A DNA stretch of 64,000 nucleotides from Blastococcus aggregatus (GCF_900221005.1 NZ_OBQI01000001.1:124001-188000); one strand, 5' to 3'; positions 42,910-52,287 are shown, numbered from the stretch's first letter. Program-made: numbers and translations. Notes: a model not told the origin generated them from the letters alone.

Positions 42910-44114
42910 GCACCGCATCGCCGTCCCGTCCGTCCCCGCCGCTCCACCCCGTCGGCCTGCGGCTGCACAGCCGACCGGTGGTCGTCGTCGGGGGCGGAGC
43001 CGGTGCGCTGCGCGCGACCGCCGGGCTGCTGGACGCCGGCGCGCTGGTGACGGTCGTGAGCCCCGCCGTCGTCCCCGCGCTCGAGGCACTGGCCGGCGCC
43101 GGCTCGCTCTCGTGGATCCCGCGCGGCTACGCGCCCGGCGACCTGGACGCCGCCTGGTACGCCGTCGCCGCGACCGGCGACGACGCGGTGGACCGGCACG
43201 TCGCCGCCGACGCCGAGCGCGCCCGCGTCTTCTGCACCTCCACCGGCGACCCGGACGCCTCCAGCGCCTTCCGCGTCCTCTCGGACGGGGCGGACGCCCT
43301 CCCCCGGGACGGCCGCCGCGGCCGGGTCGTGCTCGTCGGCGGCGGGCCCGGCGACCCCGGGCTGATCACCGTGCGCGGCCGGCAGGCGCTGGCGCAGGCC
43401 GACGTCGTGGTCGTCGACCACCTGGGCCCACGCTCGCTGCTGGCCGGGTTGCGGCGTGACGTCGAGATCGTGGACGCCTCGAAGCTGCCCCGAGGTCGCG
43501 CGATGCCGCAGGAGGAGATCAACCGGCTGCTGGTGCGGCACGCCCGCGAGGGCCGGCTCGTCGTGCGGCTGAAGGGCGGGGACCCCTTCGTGTTCGGCCG
43601 CGGCATGGAGGAGCTCCTCGCCTGCGCGGCCGCCGACGTCCCGGTCGAGGTCGTCCCCGGCGTCACCAGTGCGATCGCCGTCCCCGGCGTCGCCGGGATC
43701 CCGGTGACCCATCGGGGGCTCACGCACGAGTTCGTGGTCGTCTCCGGGCACCTGCCGCCGGGCCATCCGCAGTCGCTGGTGGACTGGTCCGCCGTCGGCC
43801 GCCTGCGGGGCACCGTCGTCGTGCTCATGGGCGTGGAGAACGCCGCCGCCATCGCGGTCACCCTGATCGCGTCCGGGCGGCCCGCCGCGACCCCCGTCGC
43901 CGTCGTGGTCGAGGGCACGACCGGCCGTGAGCGCACGGTCCGGACGACGCTCGCGGACCTCGGGCACGCGATGGCCGAGCACTGCGTCCAGCCGCCGGCG
44001 GTGTGGGTCGTCGGCGAGGTCGTCCAGCTGTCCACCGGAACCGCTCGGGGCCCGGGGTCAGGCGACGGTCAGAACTCCCACTCCCAGCCGTGGGGCTGGT
44101 CCGGCGGCGCGTAG
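42906..44114 (+). CDS. cobA: Siroheme-synthase-like protein: uroporphyrinogen-III methyltransferase with N-terminal precorrin-2 dehydrogenase-like domain
   Basis: 402 aa. The N-terminal ~115 residues resemble the NAD-binding precorrin-2 dehydrogenase domain of CysG/Met8 (VVVVGGGAGALRATAGLLDAG). Residues ~140-385 are SUMT: VVLVGGGPGDPGLITVRG, DASKLPRGRAMPQEEIN, VRLKGGDPFVFGRGMEE, VVPGVTSAIAVPG. It makes precorrin-2, the entry point of the pathway, and perhaps siroheme. The last ~20 residues (after VVQLSTGT) are Gly/Ser-rich and encoded antisense to the end of the next gene, a 46-base tail-to-tail overlap. Confidence 0.93.
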   Translation: MSTASPSRPSPPLHPVGLRLHSRPVVVVGGGAGALRATAGLLDAGALVTVVSPAVVPALEALAGAGSLSWIPRGYAPGDLDAAWYAVAATGDDAVDRHVAADAERARVFCTSTGDPDASSAFRVLSDGADALPRDGRRGRVVLVGGGPGDPGLITVRGRQALAQADVVVVDHLGPRSLLAGLRRDVEIVDASKLPRGRAMPQEEINRLLVRHAREGRLVVRLKGGDPFVFGRGMEELLACAAADVPVEVVPGVTSAIAVPGVAGIPVTHRGLTHEFVVVSGHLPPGHPQSLVDWSAVGRLRGTVVVLMGVENAAAIAVTLIASGRPAATPVAVVVEGTTGRERTVRTTLADLGHAMAEHCVQPPAVWVVGEVVQLSTGTARGPGSGDGQNSHSQPWGWSGGA

Positions 44115-44683
44115 ACGAGGGTGCCCTCGCGGATCGGCATGTCGAGGACGATCCAGCCCCGGTACTGCTGGCCGGGGCCCATCCGCCGGTGCGAGATCTC
44201 GTCCTCCTCGCCGAAGCAGAGCTGCCCCTTGCCGATCACGTCGTCGAGGGGCGTGCCGTCCGGCCGGAGGATGGCGAAGTCGAACTCCGAGAAGCTACGC
44301 AGCGCGCGCGCGTCGTAGTCCGGCGTCGTCTCGACCCGCAGGGCGATGCCGAGGTAGTTGCCGGTGACCGGCGCCTGTTCGAAGCCGCTGTCGCACTCGG
44401 GGTTGATGACGAACTCCTCGACGGTGAACGTCAGGATCGTCGGGGCCCCCGGGTCGGCCGATCGCCGGATGGCCGCCGGCTCGCCGACCGCCGTGACGAT
44501 GTTGCCCCGTTCGTTGAGCGCCGCCTCCGCGTCGGTGGACGTGACCGGCGTGGTCGGCGCGGCCGCGCTGCTCGCGGGCGGCACCGTGACGACGACGCCG
44601 GCCTCGTCGTCCACGCCGCCGCCGCAGCCGGTCACCGCCAGCGACAGGACCACGGCGAGCAGGACCGCGGGTCGGCCGCGCAT
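44069..44683 (-). CDS. Secreted lipoprotein of unknown function (DUF4352-like)
   Basis: 204 aa. Signal peptide with lipobox VTGC (Cys near 20), then a Ser/Thr/Pro linker and a ~150-residue beta-rich domain (ILTFTVEEFVINPECDSGF, NYLGIALRVETTP, GWIVLDMPIREGTLVY). The immunoglobulin-like layout resembles DUF4352/telokin-type secreted proteins. It follows the FKBP lipoprotein gene with a 1-base overlap, forming a two-gene operon. Its 3' end is antisense to the cobA tail. Confidence 0.8.
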   Translation of the reverse strand: MRGRPAVLLAVVLSLAVTGCGGGVDDEAGVVVTVPPASSAAAPTTPVTSTDAEAALNERGNIVTAVGEPAAIRRSADPGAPTILTFTVEEFVINPECDSGFEQAPVTGNYLGIALRVETTPDYDARALRSFSEFDFAILRPDGTPLDDVIGKGQLCFGEEDEISHRRMGPGQQYRGWIVLDMPIREGTLVYAPPDQPHGWEWEF

Positions 44684-45243
44684 CAGGGGGTGACCTCGAC
44701 CAGGTCCAGGACGAACACGAGGGTGGCGCCGCCGGGGATCGGGGCACGGCCCTCGTCCCCGTAGCCCAGGTCGCTCGGGATCGTCACCATCCGCCGACCG
44801 CCGACCTGCATGCCGACGATCCCCTGCTCGAAGCCGGGGATGACCCGCCCTGCGCCGAGGGGCACCGGGATCGTCTCGTCGGCCGAGCGGGACCACGACG
44901 AGTCGAACTCCTTGCCGGTCCCGTAGAAGGCCCCGAGGTACTTGACGGCCACCGTCGAGCCCTCGACGGCCTCCGCGCCGGAGCCGACGACCACGTCGCT
45001 GATCACGAGGCCGCAGGGCGGCGCCGCGTCGGTCGCGGGCACCTCGGGCCGCTCGGCCAGGTCGGTGGAGATGGACTCCGCCGGCTCGGCCGTCGGTGGC
45101 TGCGTCTCGCACGCCTGCGAGGTCGGCTCGGCGGAGCCGGTCGGCTCGTCGGCGCCGGTCGACTCGTCGGCGTCCCCGCAGGCGGCCAGGGAGACCGAGA
45201 TCGCGACGGCGAGCAGGGCCCGGGAGGCGGTACGGCGGGACAT
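44683..45243 (-). CDS. FKBP-type peptidyl-prolyl isomerase lipoprotein
   Basis: 186 aa. Signal peptide with lipobox LAAC, a Glu/Thr/Pro-rich linker, then an FKBP domain: VEGSTVAVKYLGAFYGTGKEFDSSW, IPVPLGAGRVIPGFEQGIVGM, VTIPSDLGYGDEG and ATLVFVLDLVEV. The active-site Phe/Val/Ile residues are in place. It should fold exported proteins at the outer membrane face. The 134 bases upstream (45244-45377) contain no feature I can name. Confidence 0.92.
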   Translation of the reverse strand: MSRRTASRALLAVAISVSLAACGDADESTGADEPTGSAEPTSQACETQPPTAEPAESISTDLAERPEVPATDAAPPCGLVISDVVVGSGAEAVEGSTVAVKYLGAFYGTGKEFDSSWSRSADETIPVPLGAGRVIPGFEQGIVGMQVGGRRMVTIPSDLGYGDEGRAPIPGGATLVFVLDLVEVTP

Positions 45244-45377
45244 CGGGTCACTCCTGCGAGCAGTGCTCGGGTCGGGCTCGCGGAACGAGCCGGCGTCGGC
45301 GCGGCCGGACGGGCCACCCGCTCATCGTCCCAGAGGGAGCCGCGCCGACCGGTCGCCGACGCGGCTCTCCGCTCAGG

Positions 45378-46469
45378 TCAGCCGCAGTCGACGCAGTGGA
45401 CGTCGGGGACGTCGCTCCCGGCGAGGAAGTCGCCGAGCCAGTCCACGAGTGCGGTGCCGTCCACCTCGCTGCCGTAGAGGACGTCGTCGCCGGCGGTGCT
45501 GACGTGCTGCGTCCCCGGCCCGACCCAGGCGCTGACCTCGACCCCGTTGGACTCGATGTAGGCGGCGTTGGCGTCGATGAGCTCGATCAGCGGCGTCGTC
45601 CCGAACCCGATGAGCTCGGTGAAGGTGCGCTGCACCGAGTCGGCCGCCGTGTCGATCGTGGCGAACCGGATGCCGGGGACGTGCCGTCCCGCCTGGACGA
45701 ACAGGCCGGGCAGCGACCACGCCGTCTGCGGCTGGTCGGCGCTCTCGGGCCACGCCGGCAGGTCGTCGAAGATGCCCCAGAGGCCACCGATGGCGGTGGT
45801 GATCAGCTCGTCACCGGGATAGGCGCCGGACGCGTCGGCGACCACCGCGATGTCGGCCTCGGGCAGCAGGTCGTGGGCGAGACCGCCGTACAGCGGCGCG
45901 CCGGCCGAGCCCGCGCTGAAGCCGACGACGACGACCTCCTCCGCGTCGGGGAACGCCTCCGCCATGCCCTCGAGCGCGGACGTGGCGTTGACCCGGCCCT
46001 TGTGCTCCACGACGACGCCGTCGCCGTAGTCCTGGGTCCTGTCCCCGAGGTGCAGGTCGCCGGTGCAGTAGGGCACGTAGACCACGCTGTAGCCGGCGAG
46101 CGGGTTGTCCGGGTTGTCCAGGTCGAGCAGCCCCTGGGTGCGCGGACCGTCGGGCGACTCCCCGTCCAGGTTGACCGTGGACGTGCCGCCGGTCGGCCCG
46201 CACGTCGCGGCGCTGAAGCACGCGCCCCCGCCCTCGAGGACGAAGGCGACCTTGTCGGCGGCGCCCTCGTGCACCCAGTAGTGGAACTCGGAGCCGTCGC
46301 TGCACTCGCACTCGTCGGGGGTGCTCACCTGCTCCCACGTGATCTCCTCGGGCGGGGCCGATGCCGCGGCCGACGCCTGCTCGCCACCGCCGTCGGACTC
46401 CTCCGCGCAGCCGGCGAGGCCGGAGAAGGCCAGGACGGCGACGAGCGGAGGGAGCAGGCGGCGCATCAT
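45378..46469 (-). CDS. Pectinacetylesterase-family lipoprotein
   Basis: 363 aa. Signal peptide with lipobox LAGC. The alpha/beta-hydrolase-like body has LEGGGACFS (oxyanion region), VVYVPYCTGDLHLGD, the nucleophile motif VVGFSAGSAGAPL, and a late His (QHVST). These match the plant-type pectinacetylesterase/Notum family, which removes acyl esters. Several Cys pairs, including CECSD and HCVDC, could form disulfides. The true substrate in this organism is unknown. It stands alone. Confidence 0.85.
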   Translation of the reverse strand: MMRRLLPPLVAVLAFSGLAGCAEESDGGGEQASAAASAPPEEITWEQVSTPDECECSDGSEFHYWVHEGAADKVAFVLEGGGACFSAATCGPTGGTSTVNLDGESPDGPRTQGLLDLDNPDNPLAGYSVVYVPYCTGDLHLGDRTQDYGDGVVVEHKGRVNATSALEGMAEAFPDAEEVVVVGFSAGSAGAPLYGGLAHDLLPEADIAVVADASGAYPGDELITTAIGGLWGIFDDLPAWPESADQPQTAWSLPGLFVQAGRHVPGIRFATIDTAADSVQRTFTELIGFGTTPLIELIDANAAYIESNGVEVSAWVGPGTQHVSTAGDDVLYGSEVDGTALVDWLGDFLAGSDVPDVHCVDCG

Positions 46470-46549
46470 GGAAGCGGACAGTAATACGGGCCACGATCGA
46501 CCCGCGAGGTCCCTACGCTCCGGTAACCGTCAGCCCTGCCCGCCCGGGG

Positions 46550-47875
46550 TCAGGTGCCCTCCACGATGCGCTGCAGGTCGGCGGCCATGCGGCTGGCCTC
46601 GTGCGAAGCCCCGACGATCGCCTCCTGCGCCTGCGCGGTGGACGCGCTCTGCTCCTCGACGGCGGCGGCGATCGTGGTCTGGGCCTCGACGACGCCCTGG
46701 ATGACCACCTGCACGCTCTCCAGCGAGGCGCCGGCCGCCTCCACGTCCCCGCGGACGGCGTCGACGACGCGGCGGATCCGCTCGGTCGCCTTCGCCGTCT
46801 CCCCCGCCAGGTCCTTGACCTCGCCGGCGACGACGGCGAAGCCCTTCCCGGTCTCCCCGGCGCGGGCCGCCTCGATGGTGGCGTTCAGGGCCAGCAGGTT
46901 GGTCTGGTCGGCGATGGTCGAGATGCTGCCGGCGATCTGGTCGATCTCGGCCATCGTCACCGCGAGCCGCTCGACGGTCCCCGCACTGGTGCGGGATCCC
47001 TCGCTGGCCTGGTGCGCCGTCGAGGTGGCGGAACTGGCCGCGGCCGCGATCTCGGCGATCGCCTCGCGCAGACCGGCCATGACCGACGTCGCCGTCGCCA
47101 CGTTGCCGTCCAGCCGGCGGCCCGCGTCGACCAGTCCGGCCAGCCGGGACGCCATCAGCTCGGTGCGCTGCTGGCGCTCGGCGAGGTCCGCTGCGGCGCT
47201 CTCGGCGGTCCGGGCGCGCTCGCGGTCCAGCTCCGCCTGCGCGGCGGCCTGGGCCAGCGTCTGCTCCTCGGCGCGCTTCTGCTCGGCGCGGCGTCCGCGG
47301 TCGGCCTCCTCGGTGAACTTCCACCCGTACGCGAGGAACGTGGCCTCGGCCAGCAGGAAGACCGCGTGCAGCAGTGCGAAGGCGAGCGGGTTGTGCTGCG
47401 CCTCGTGGGTGGAGAAGACCGACTCCGGCATCCAGAGGCTCATGGCGGCGTGGTGCACGGCCACGAAGCCGACGGCCAGGAGGAAGGGCGTCCACATCTG
47501 GTAGAGCGCCACCAGCGCCAGCAGCGCGTAGAACCAGATGTGCATGTCGGTGAGGCCGCCGCTGACGTGCACGAGCACGTCGGCGCCGATCATCAGGCCC
47601 AGGCCGACCGCGGCGGCGCGGGCGACCTGCGGGCGCAGCGTCCAGCCCAGCACGAGCAGCACGACGATCGCCGCGAGCTGGCCCCACAGCAGCCAGCCCC
47701 CGACACCGCGGGCGAGCCCGATCGCGGCGAGGACCGGCGGATGCGCCGCGAGGACGCCGGAGATGATCCGGTGCCGGCTGACGAAGTGGCGCTCGTCGAG
47801 CCGCGCGCCCCGGGGGATGCCCGCCCGGAAACCGCCGCGCTCGGACGTCGTGGGCTCTGCGGGGGTGGTCGTCAC
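46550..47875 (-). CDS. Methyl-accepting chemotaxis protein with polytopic membrane sensor
   Basis: 441 aa. Residues ~35-190 hold about five or six hydrophobic segments in place of the usual periplasmic sensor, suggesting it senses within or at the membrane. A helical linker (residues ~195-245) leads to the signalling domain, whose hairpin tip is [35 protein letters not shown]. It relays to CheA/CheW, not encoded here. The GTG at 47875 is a judged start; upstream ATGs in frame would add a Cys/His-containing leader unlike a normal N-terminus. Confidence 0.88.
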   Translation of the reverse strand: MTTTPAEPTTSERGGFRAGIPRGARLDERHFVSRHRIISGVLAAHPPVLAAIGLARGVGGWLLWGQLAAIVVLLVLGWTLRPQVARAAAVGLGLMIGADVLVHVSGGLTDMHIWFYALLALVALYQMWTPFLLAVGFVAVHHAAMSLWMPESVFSTHEAQHNPLAFALLHAVFLLAEATFLAYGWKFTEEADRGRRAEQKRAEEQTLAQAAAQAELDRERARTAESAAADLAERQQRTELMASRLAGLVDAGRRLDGNVATATSVMAGLREAIAEIAAAASSATSTAHQASEGSRTSAGTVERLAVTMAEIDQIAGSISTIADQTNLLALNATIEAARAGETGKGFAVVAGEVKDLAGETAKATERIRRVVDAVRGDVEAAGASLESVQVVIQGVVEAQTTIAAAVEEQSASTAQAQEAIVGASHEASRMAADLQRIVEGT

Positions 47876-47981
47876 CCTCGGACCATCGGCATCGCAGCCG
47901 AGGTGTTGAGCACAGACGGTGTACTCGTTCCAGTGTTGTGCGACCTGCATCCGGGAGCGCCGTTGCGACCGAACACCCGTC

Positions 47982-48203
47982 GTGGACCCGCGCGCGTGGA
48001 TTCTGCAGCCCCTCGTGGATGCCGGACTGCCCTCCCAGACCATCACCGACCTGATGTTCAGGCTCGGCTTCGAGGCCGTGGCGCGGCAGGGGGACCTCGA
48101 CGACGGGGTGCGCGCCGTCGTCCGGGACCAGCCGGCCGAGGTGCAGGCGGCCTGGGTGGAGACGCTCAGCCGGATGATCGCCGCCGCGGAGCTGGTCTCC
48201 TAG
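47982..48203 (+). CDS. Small hypothetical protein
   Basis: 73 aa from GTG 47982 ([19 protein letters not shown]...). Mostly alpha-helical, acidic, without Cys, signal or membrane segment. It lies divergent from the chemoreceptor gene and convergent with the GTPase gene; its TAG stop shares the palindrome CTAG (48200-48203) with that gene's stop. I recognise no family. The frame is open further upstream to 47919, but that part looks non-coding. Confidence 0.55.
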   Translation: MDPRAWILQPLVDAGLPSQTITDLMFRLGFEAVARQGDLDDGVRAVVRDQPAEVQAAWVETLSRMIAAAELVS

Positions 48204-49789
48204 GAGCCGGCCCGGGAGACGGCGGCGCAGAAGACCCGCACGTCCTCGACCGTCTCCTGCAGCGGCGCCAGCACCTCCGCGCGGGCCACCTCACCCACCC
48301 GGGCGGTGAGCCGGAGCTCGGCCCGGTGCCGTCGCCGGCGGGCACCGGCGCGCACGAACGGGCGGGCGAGCACGGCGAGCAGCGCCCCGCCGAGCAGTCC
48401 GCCGACCAGCAGGAGCGTGGGCAGCGGGATGCCCTCGACCCGGGGCAGCGGCAGCACGTCACCGAGCTGCAGCCAGCCGAGGACGGCGAGCCCCAGCAGC
48501 CAGAGGACGCCGACGAGGGCGCAGGCGAGCAGCAGCCACTGCAGGCCGCCGACCGCGCGCTGCCACACCGGCACTCTCGTCGGACCGAGGTCGGTGCCGG
48601 TGACCGCCCGGTCCAGCCGGTCGGCCAGCCCCGACTCCGCCTGGTCGGCGGTGCGCCGCAGCTCGTCCCGCCAGGCCTGCGGCAGCCCCTCGCCGGCGGT
48701 GGAGCGGACCCGGCGCAGCGCGGCGGTCATCGCCGCCTGCTGCACCGCACCCGCGGCCGGCAGCGAGGAGCGGGCCCGCTCGTCGCCCAGGTGCAGCCGG
48801 CCCAGCGGGTCGGGCCGCAGCCGGCGCACCCAGCGGACCAGCGGCCAGCCGGTGCGCGCCGAGCCGTCACGGATCGCGGAGCGCTCCACCGCCGCCGCCA
48901 CCACCGGGACGCCGGCCGCGCCGGCCAGTGCGCCGGTCAGCTCCGTCTCGGCCGCCCGGCCGGAGGCTCCCCCGGGGTCGCCGTCGGGGCAGTGCGCGGC
49001 CAGTGCGGCCGCGGTCGCGCGCACGTCGGCGGTCAGCCGCTCGGACGCCGCCCGGCGGGCGCTCACCCGGCGGGCCAGCTCCGCCCGCAGCTCCGGTAGG
49101 CCGGCGCCGGTCCGGGCCGAGGTGGCGACGATCGGGGTGTCGGCCAGGCCCTCGGCGTCGAGCAACCGGCGCAGGTCGGCCAGGCAGGCGGCGGCCGACT
49201 GCTCGTCGAGCCGGTCGATCTGGTTGAGGACGACGACGAGGACGCCGGCATGGTCGGCCATCGGCGCCAGGTAGCGGCCGTGCACCGCCTCGTCGGCGTA
49301 CTTCTGCGGGTCAAGCACCCAGACGAGCACGTCGACGAGCTCCACCAGCCGGTCCACCTCCAGCCGGTGCTCGAGCCGGACGCTGTCGTGATCGGGCAGG
49401 TCGAGCAGCACCAGGCCGTCCAGGCCCGGCTCGCCGTCGGCGATGCGGTGCCGGCGCGGCACCTCCAGCCAGTCGAGCAGCCGGTCGGCGCCGGCCTCGC
49501 CCCACACCGACGCGTGCGCCACCCCCGTGGTCGGCCGCCGCACGCCGGGGGTGCTCACCTCGGCGCCGGAGAGCTCGTTGAACATCGTCGACTTGCCGCT
49601 GCCCGTGGCCCCGGCGAGCGCGACGACGGTGGCGTCGCCGAGCGCCTCGCGGGCACCGGCCTTGGCCAGCAGCGTCCGGGCGCGGGCGACGTCGGGCACG
49701 TCCAGCCGTCCCTCGGCGACCTCGACCGCCTCGCGGAGCGCGGCCAGCCGCTCCCCCAGCGGCAGCGCGTCGCGGTCCCGGCGCCTCAT
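48200..49789 (-). CDS. Dynamin-like/YfjP-type GTPase with C-terminal membrane segments (partner B)
   Basis: 529 aa. G1 loop LAGATGSGKSTMFNELSG (~60-77), G2/G3 region with RRPTTGVAH and LLDLPDHDSV, and G4 LNQIDRLDE (NxxD variant NQID). Two membrane segments near residues 430-490 (WLLLACALVGVLWLLGLAVL and TLLLVGGLLGGALLAVLA) are followed by a basic and helical tail. It overlaps the next gene upstream by ATGA (49786-49789). Paired bacterial dynamin-like proteins remodel or protect membranes; in Streptomyces such a pair acts at sporulation septa. That role here is inference. Confidence 0.88.
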   Translation of the reverse strand: MRRRDRDALPLGERLAALREAVEVAEGRLDVPDVARARTLLAKAGAREALGDATVVALAGATGSGKSTMFNELSGAEVSTPGVRRPTTGVAHASVWGEAGADRLLDWLEVPRRHRIADGEPGLDGLVLLDLPDHDSVRLEHRLEVDRLVELVDVLVWVLDPQKYADEAVHGRYLAPMADHAGVLVVVLNQIDRLDEQSAAACLADLRRLLDAEGLADTPIVATSARTGAGLPELRAELARRVSARRAASERLTADVRATAAALAAHCPDGDPGGASGRAAETELTGALAGAAGVPVVAAAVERSAIRDGSARTGWPLVRWVRRLRPDPLGRLHLGDERARSSLPAAGAVQQAAMTAALRRVRSTAGEGLPQAWRDELRRTADQAESGLADRLDRAVTGTDLGPTRVPVWQRAVGGLQWLLLACALVGVLWLLGLAVLGWLQLGDVLPLPRVEGIPLPTLLLVGGLLGGALLAVLARPFVRAGARRRRHRAELRLTARVGEVARAEVLAPLQETVEDVRVFCAAVSRAGS

Positions 49790-51489
49790 CGCTGCGCCCG
49801 CCGCGCCGCGGCCAGCTCGGCGGTGGCCGCCCGCAGCTCCTCGACGCTGCCGGGTGGTGGTGCAACTGCGGCGACCAGTTCGTCGAAGCGGCCGCGCTCG
49901 TAGGTGAGCAGCTCGTCGGCCCGCTGCTCCAGGTCCTCGCGGGCGCGCGCGGCCAGCGCCCGGACGGCGGAGTCGCCGAAGACGGCCTCGAGCACCCGCT
50001 GGCCCAGCGCCGTCGTCCCGCCGGCCACGGCCACCTCGCCCCCGGTCAAGCCGCCGGTCGAGGCGAAGACGGCGACCATCACCACGGCGCCCGCCCCGTT
50101 GACGCCCCAGGAGTAGGCCCGGGCCCGGGTGCGCTTGTCCGTCCCCTCGCTGCGCACCAGGTCCAGGACGGCGCCCTGCCAGTCGCGCACCTGGGCGGCC
50201 GCGGCGTCGGCGAAGTCCGGCGACGGCGCCTCGAGCTCGCGGTGCCGGCCGGCGAGCAGCGCCGGGCCGCCCGGCGTGCCGCGCCAGGCGGTGACGGTGC
50301 GCTCGGCCGCCTCCTCGGCGGCGTCCCGGAGGAGCGTCTCGACGCCGGACTCCAGCGCCTGCTGCAGGCCGGCGCCGGCGGCCGGGCGCCCGGTGAGCGA
50401 GGCGGTGAGCCGGTCCCGCAGCCGGCCGACATGGCCCTGCAGCGTGCGCATCCACTCCCCCGTGCCGACGAACTCCTGCCACCGGGCGAGCACCTCGCCC
50501 CGCAGGAGCGCACCGCTGGCGACGCCGTCGGACACGCTCGCGCACGCCCGGGCGTAGGCGGCGTCCGCGGCCTCCTGGAGCGCCGCGGCGGCGGCCTCCT
50601 GACCGCGGACCTGCTCGGCGACCCCGTCGACCCGGGCGCCCAGGCTCTCCAGCGCCCCGGCGAGGGTCTGCCGGACGACGGCGGCGCGCTGCTCCTGGTC
50701 CGCGGCCAGCCCGTGCAGCCAGGCGCGCAGCGGCCCGACCTGGTCCTCCGGCAGGAGGCCGTCCACCAGCGGGCGCTCCTCCACGACGAACAGCCGGGCC
50801 GCCTCGAGCCCGGCGGTGCGCAGCATCCCGCCGAGGTCGTCGGCGATCTCCGCCGCGGCCTCCGGCGGCACCCGGTCGAGGACGACGGCCAGCGCGGTGC
50901 CCCGCTCCTGGGCGGTGCGCAGCAGCTCCCACGGCACGGCGTCGGCGTAGCGGGCGGCGGTGGTCACGAACAGCCAGAGATCGGCCGCCGCGAGGAGCTG
51001 GCCGGCCAGCTCCCGGTTGGTCTCGACCACCGAGTCGACGTCGGGGGCGTCGAGCACCGCCAGTCCCGGCGGCAGCGCGTCGGTGACCACCAGCCGCAGG
51101 CCGCCGGTGACCTCCCCCTCGCCGGTGCTGCGGGCGAGACCAGGCAGCACCCGGTCGCCCGCGAAGGCCGCCCGGTCCGCCGGTGAGCAGACCAGCACGG
51201 GCGCCCGCGTGGTCGGGCGCAGCACGCCGGCCGTGGTCACCGGCGCGCCCAGCAGGCTGTTGACCAGCGTGGACTTCCCGGCGCCGGTGGAGCCGCCGAC
51301 GACGGCCAGCAGCGGGGCGTCGAGGTCGCCGAGCCGGGGCAGCAGGTAGTCGTCGATCTGGTCGACGACGGCACGGGCGGAGCGGCTCGCCTCGTCCCGG
51401 CCGGGGACGTCGAGGTGCAGCGGGGCGTCGGCGAGGAGGTCGCGGAGCGCCTGGAGGGCGTCGGGCAGGCGCGGCGCAGCGGTGCTCAT
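49786..51489 (-). CDS. Dynamin-like GTPase (partner A)
   Basis: 567 aa. G1 loop VVGGSTGAGKSTLVNSLLG (~65-82), LRPTTRAPV, G3-type LDAPDVDSV, and a long helical C-terminal half with a Gly-rich hydrophobic stretch (~475-515, VNGAGAVVMVAVFAS and TGGEVAVAGGTTALG) that could insert into membrane. It is the first gene of a two-gene operon with the GTPase at 48200. The ATG at 51489 begins MSTAAPRLPDALQALRDLL. Both G1 loops are intact, so both should bind GTP. Confidence 0.88.
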   Translation of the reverse strand: MSTAAPRLPDALQALRDLLADAPLHLDVPGRDEASRSARAVVDQIDDYLLPRLGDLDAPLLAVVGGSTGAGKSTLVNSLLGAPVTTAGVLRPTTRAPVLVCSPADRAAFAGDRVLPGLARSTGEGEVTGGLRLVVTDALPPGLAVLDAPDVDSVVETNRELAGQLLAAADLWLFVTTAARYADAVPWELLRTAQERGTALAVVLDRVPPEAAAEIADDLGGMLRTAGLEAARLFVVEERPLVDGLLPEDQVGPLRAWLHGLAADQEQRAAVVRQTLAGALESLGARVDGVAEQVRGQEAAAAALQEAADAAYARACASVSDGVASGALLRGEVLARWQEFVGTGEWMRTLQGHVGRLRDRLTASLTGRPAAGAGLQQALESGVETLLRDAAEEAAERTVTAWRGTPGGPALLAGRHRELEAPSPDFADAAAAQVRDWQGAVLDLVRSEGTDKRTRARAYSWGVNGAGAVVMVAVFASTGGLTGGEVAVAGGTTALGQRVLEAVFGDSAVRALAARAREDLEQRADELLTYERGRFDELVAAVAPPPGSVEELRAATAELAAARRAQR

Positions 51490-51561
51490 GCCCGATACCT
51501 GCCCGAACCGGCGCGAACTCACCCGCGCCGCGGAAAGGCCGCCGCGCATCCCGTCGGCCGG

Positions 51562-52287
51562 TCAGTCCCCGACGAGCGTCTCCACGGCGATCCGGCCCAT
51601 CGCGTCGGCGCCGGCCTGCGTCGGGTGGACGCCGTCCAGGGTGAAGCCCTCGCGCCAGCCGCCGCCCTCGTCGGCCAGCACGGAGAAGAAGTCGATCACC
51701 GGGGTGCCGCTGACGGCAGCCGACCGCCGGATGCCGGCGTTCAGGTCCGCCACGTCGGAGGTGAAGGAGCCGTCCGTGCGCGGCGGGACCGTGGCCAGGA
51801 CGGGGACGGCGCCGGCGTCGCGGGCCTGGTCGGCCAGCTGCTCGAGCGTCCCCACCACCTGCTCGGGCGCCCGCCCGAGGGGCAGGTCGTTCGTGCCGCC
51901 CAGGATCACGACGACGCGCGGGGCGTGCACCGCGACGTCACGGGCGAACCGGGCCACCATGCCCTGTGTCGTGTCGCCGGGGATGCCGGCGTTGGCCGCG
52001 GCCACCAGCCGCGGCTCGTCGCCGAGGGCAGCGGTGAACCAGGACGGGTAGACCACCCCGCCCGGGGCGACCGCCCACCCGAGGTCCGCGGTGAGGGAGT
52101 CACCCAGGGCCACCACCGGGCCCACCGTGCCGTCCGGATTGCGCACCGTGTCGCGGTCGATGACCGGCCCGGCGCCGGGCGACGGGTCCGACGACGCCCC
52201 GACCCAGCCGGCCGTCATCAGCAGCGCCAGCACGCCGAGGGCGAGCGCCGACGCGAACCAGACCCACGCCTTCCGGACTCTGCGCAT
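51562..52287 (-). CDS. Secreted or membrane-anchored SGNH/GDSL hydrolase
   Basis: 241 aa. An N-terminal membrane anchor or uncleaved signal (WVWFASALALGVLALLMTAG) is followed by the SGNH blocks: block I GDSLT with the nucleophilic Ser, block II Gly in NAGIPGDTT, block III GGTNDLP, and block V DGVHPT with the catalytic Asp and His. It should hydrolyse esters of lipids or glycans outside the cell. It stands 72 bases after the GTPase operon start and 75 bases after the hydratase gene stop. Confidence 0.9.
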   Translation of the reverse strand: MRRVRKAWVWFASALALGVLALLMTAGWVGASSDPSPGAGPVIDRDTVRNPDGTVGPVVALGDSLTADLGWAVAPGGVVYPSWFTAALGDEPRLVAAANAGIPGDTTQGMVARFARDVAVHAPRVVVILGGTNDLPLGRAPEQVVGTLEQLADQARDAGAVPVLATVPPRTDGSFTSDVADLNAGIRRSAAVSGTPVIDFFSVLADEGGGWREGFTLDGVHPTQAGADAMGRIAVETLVGD

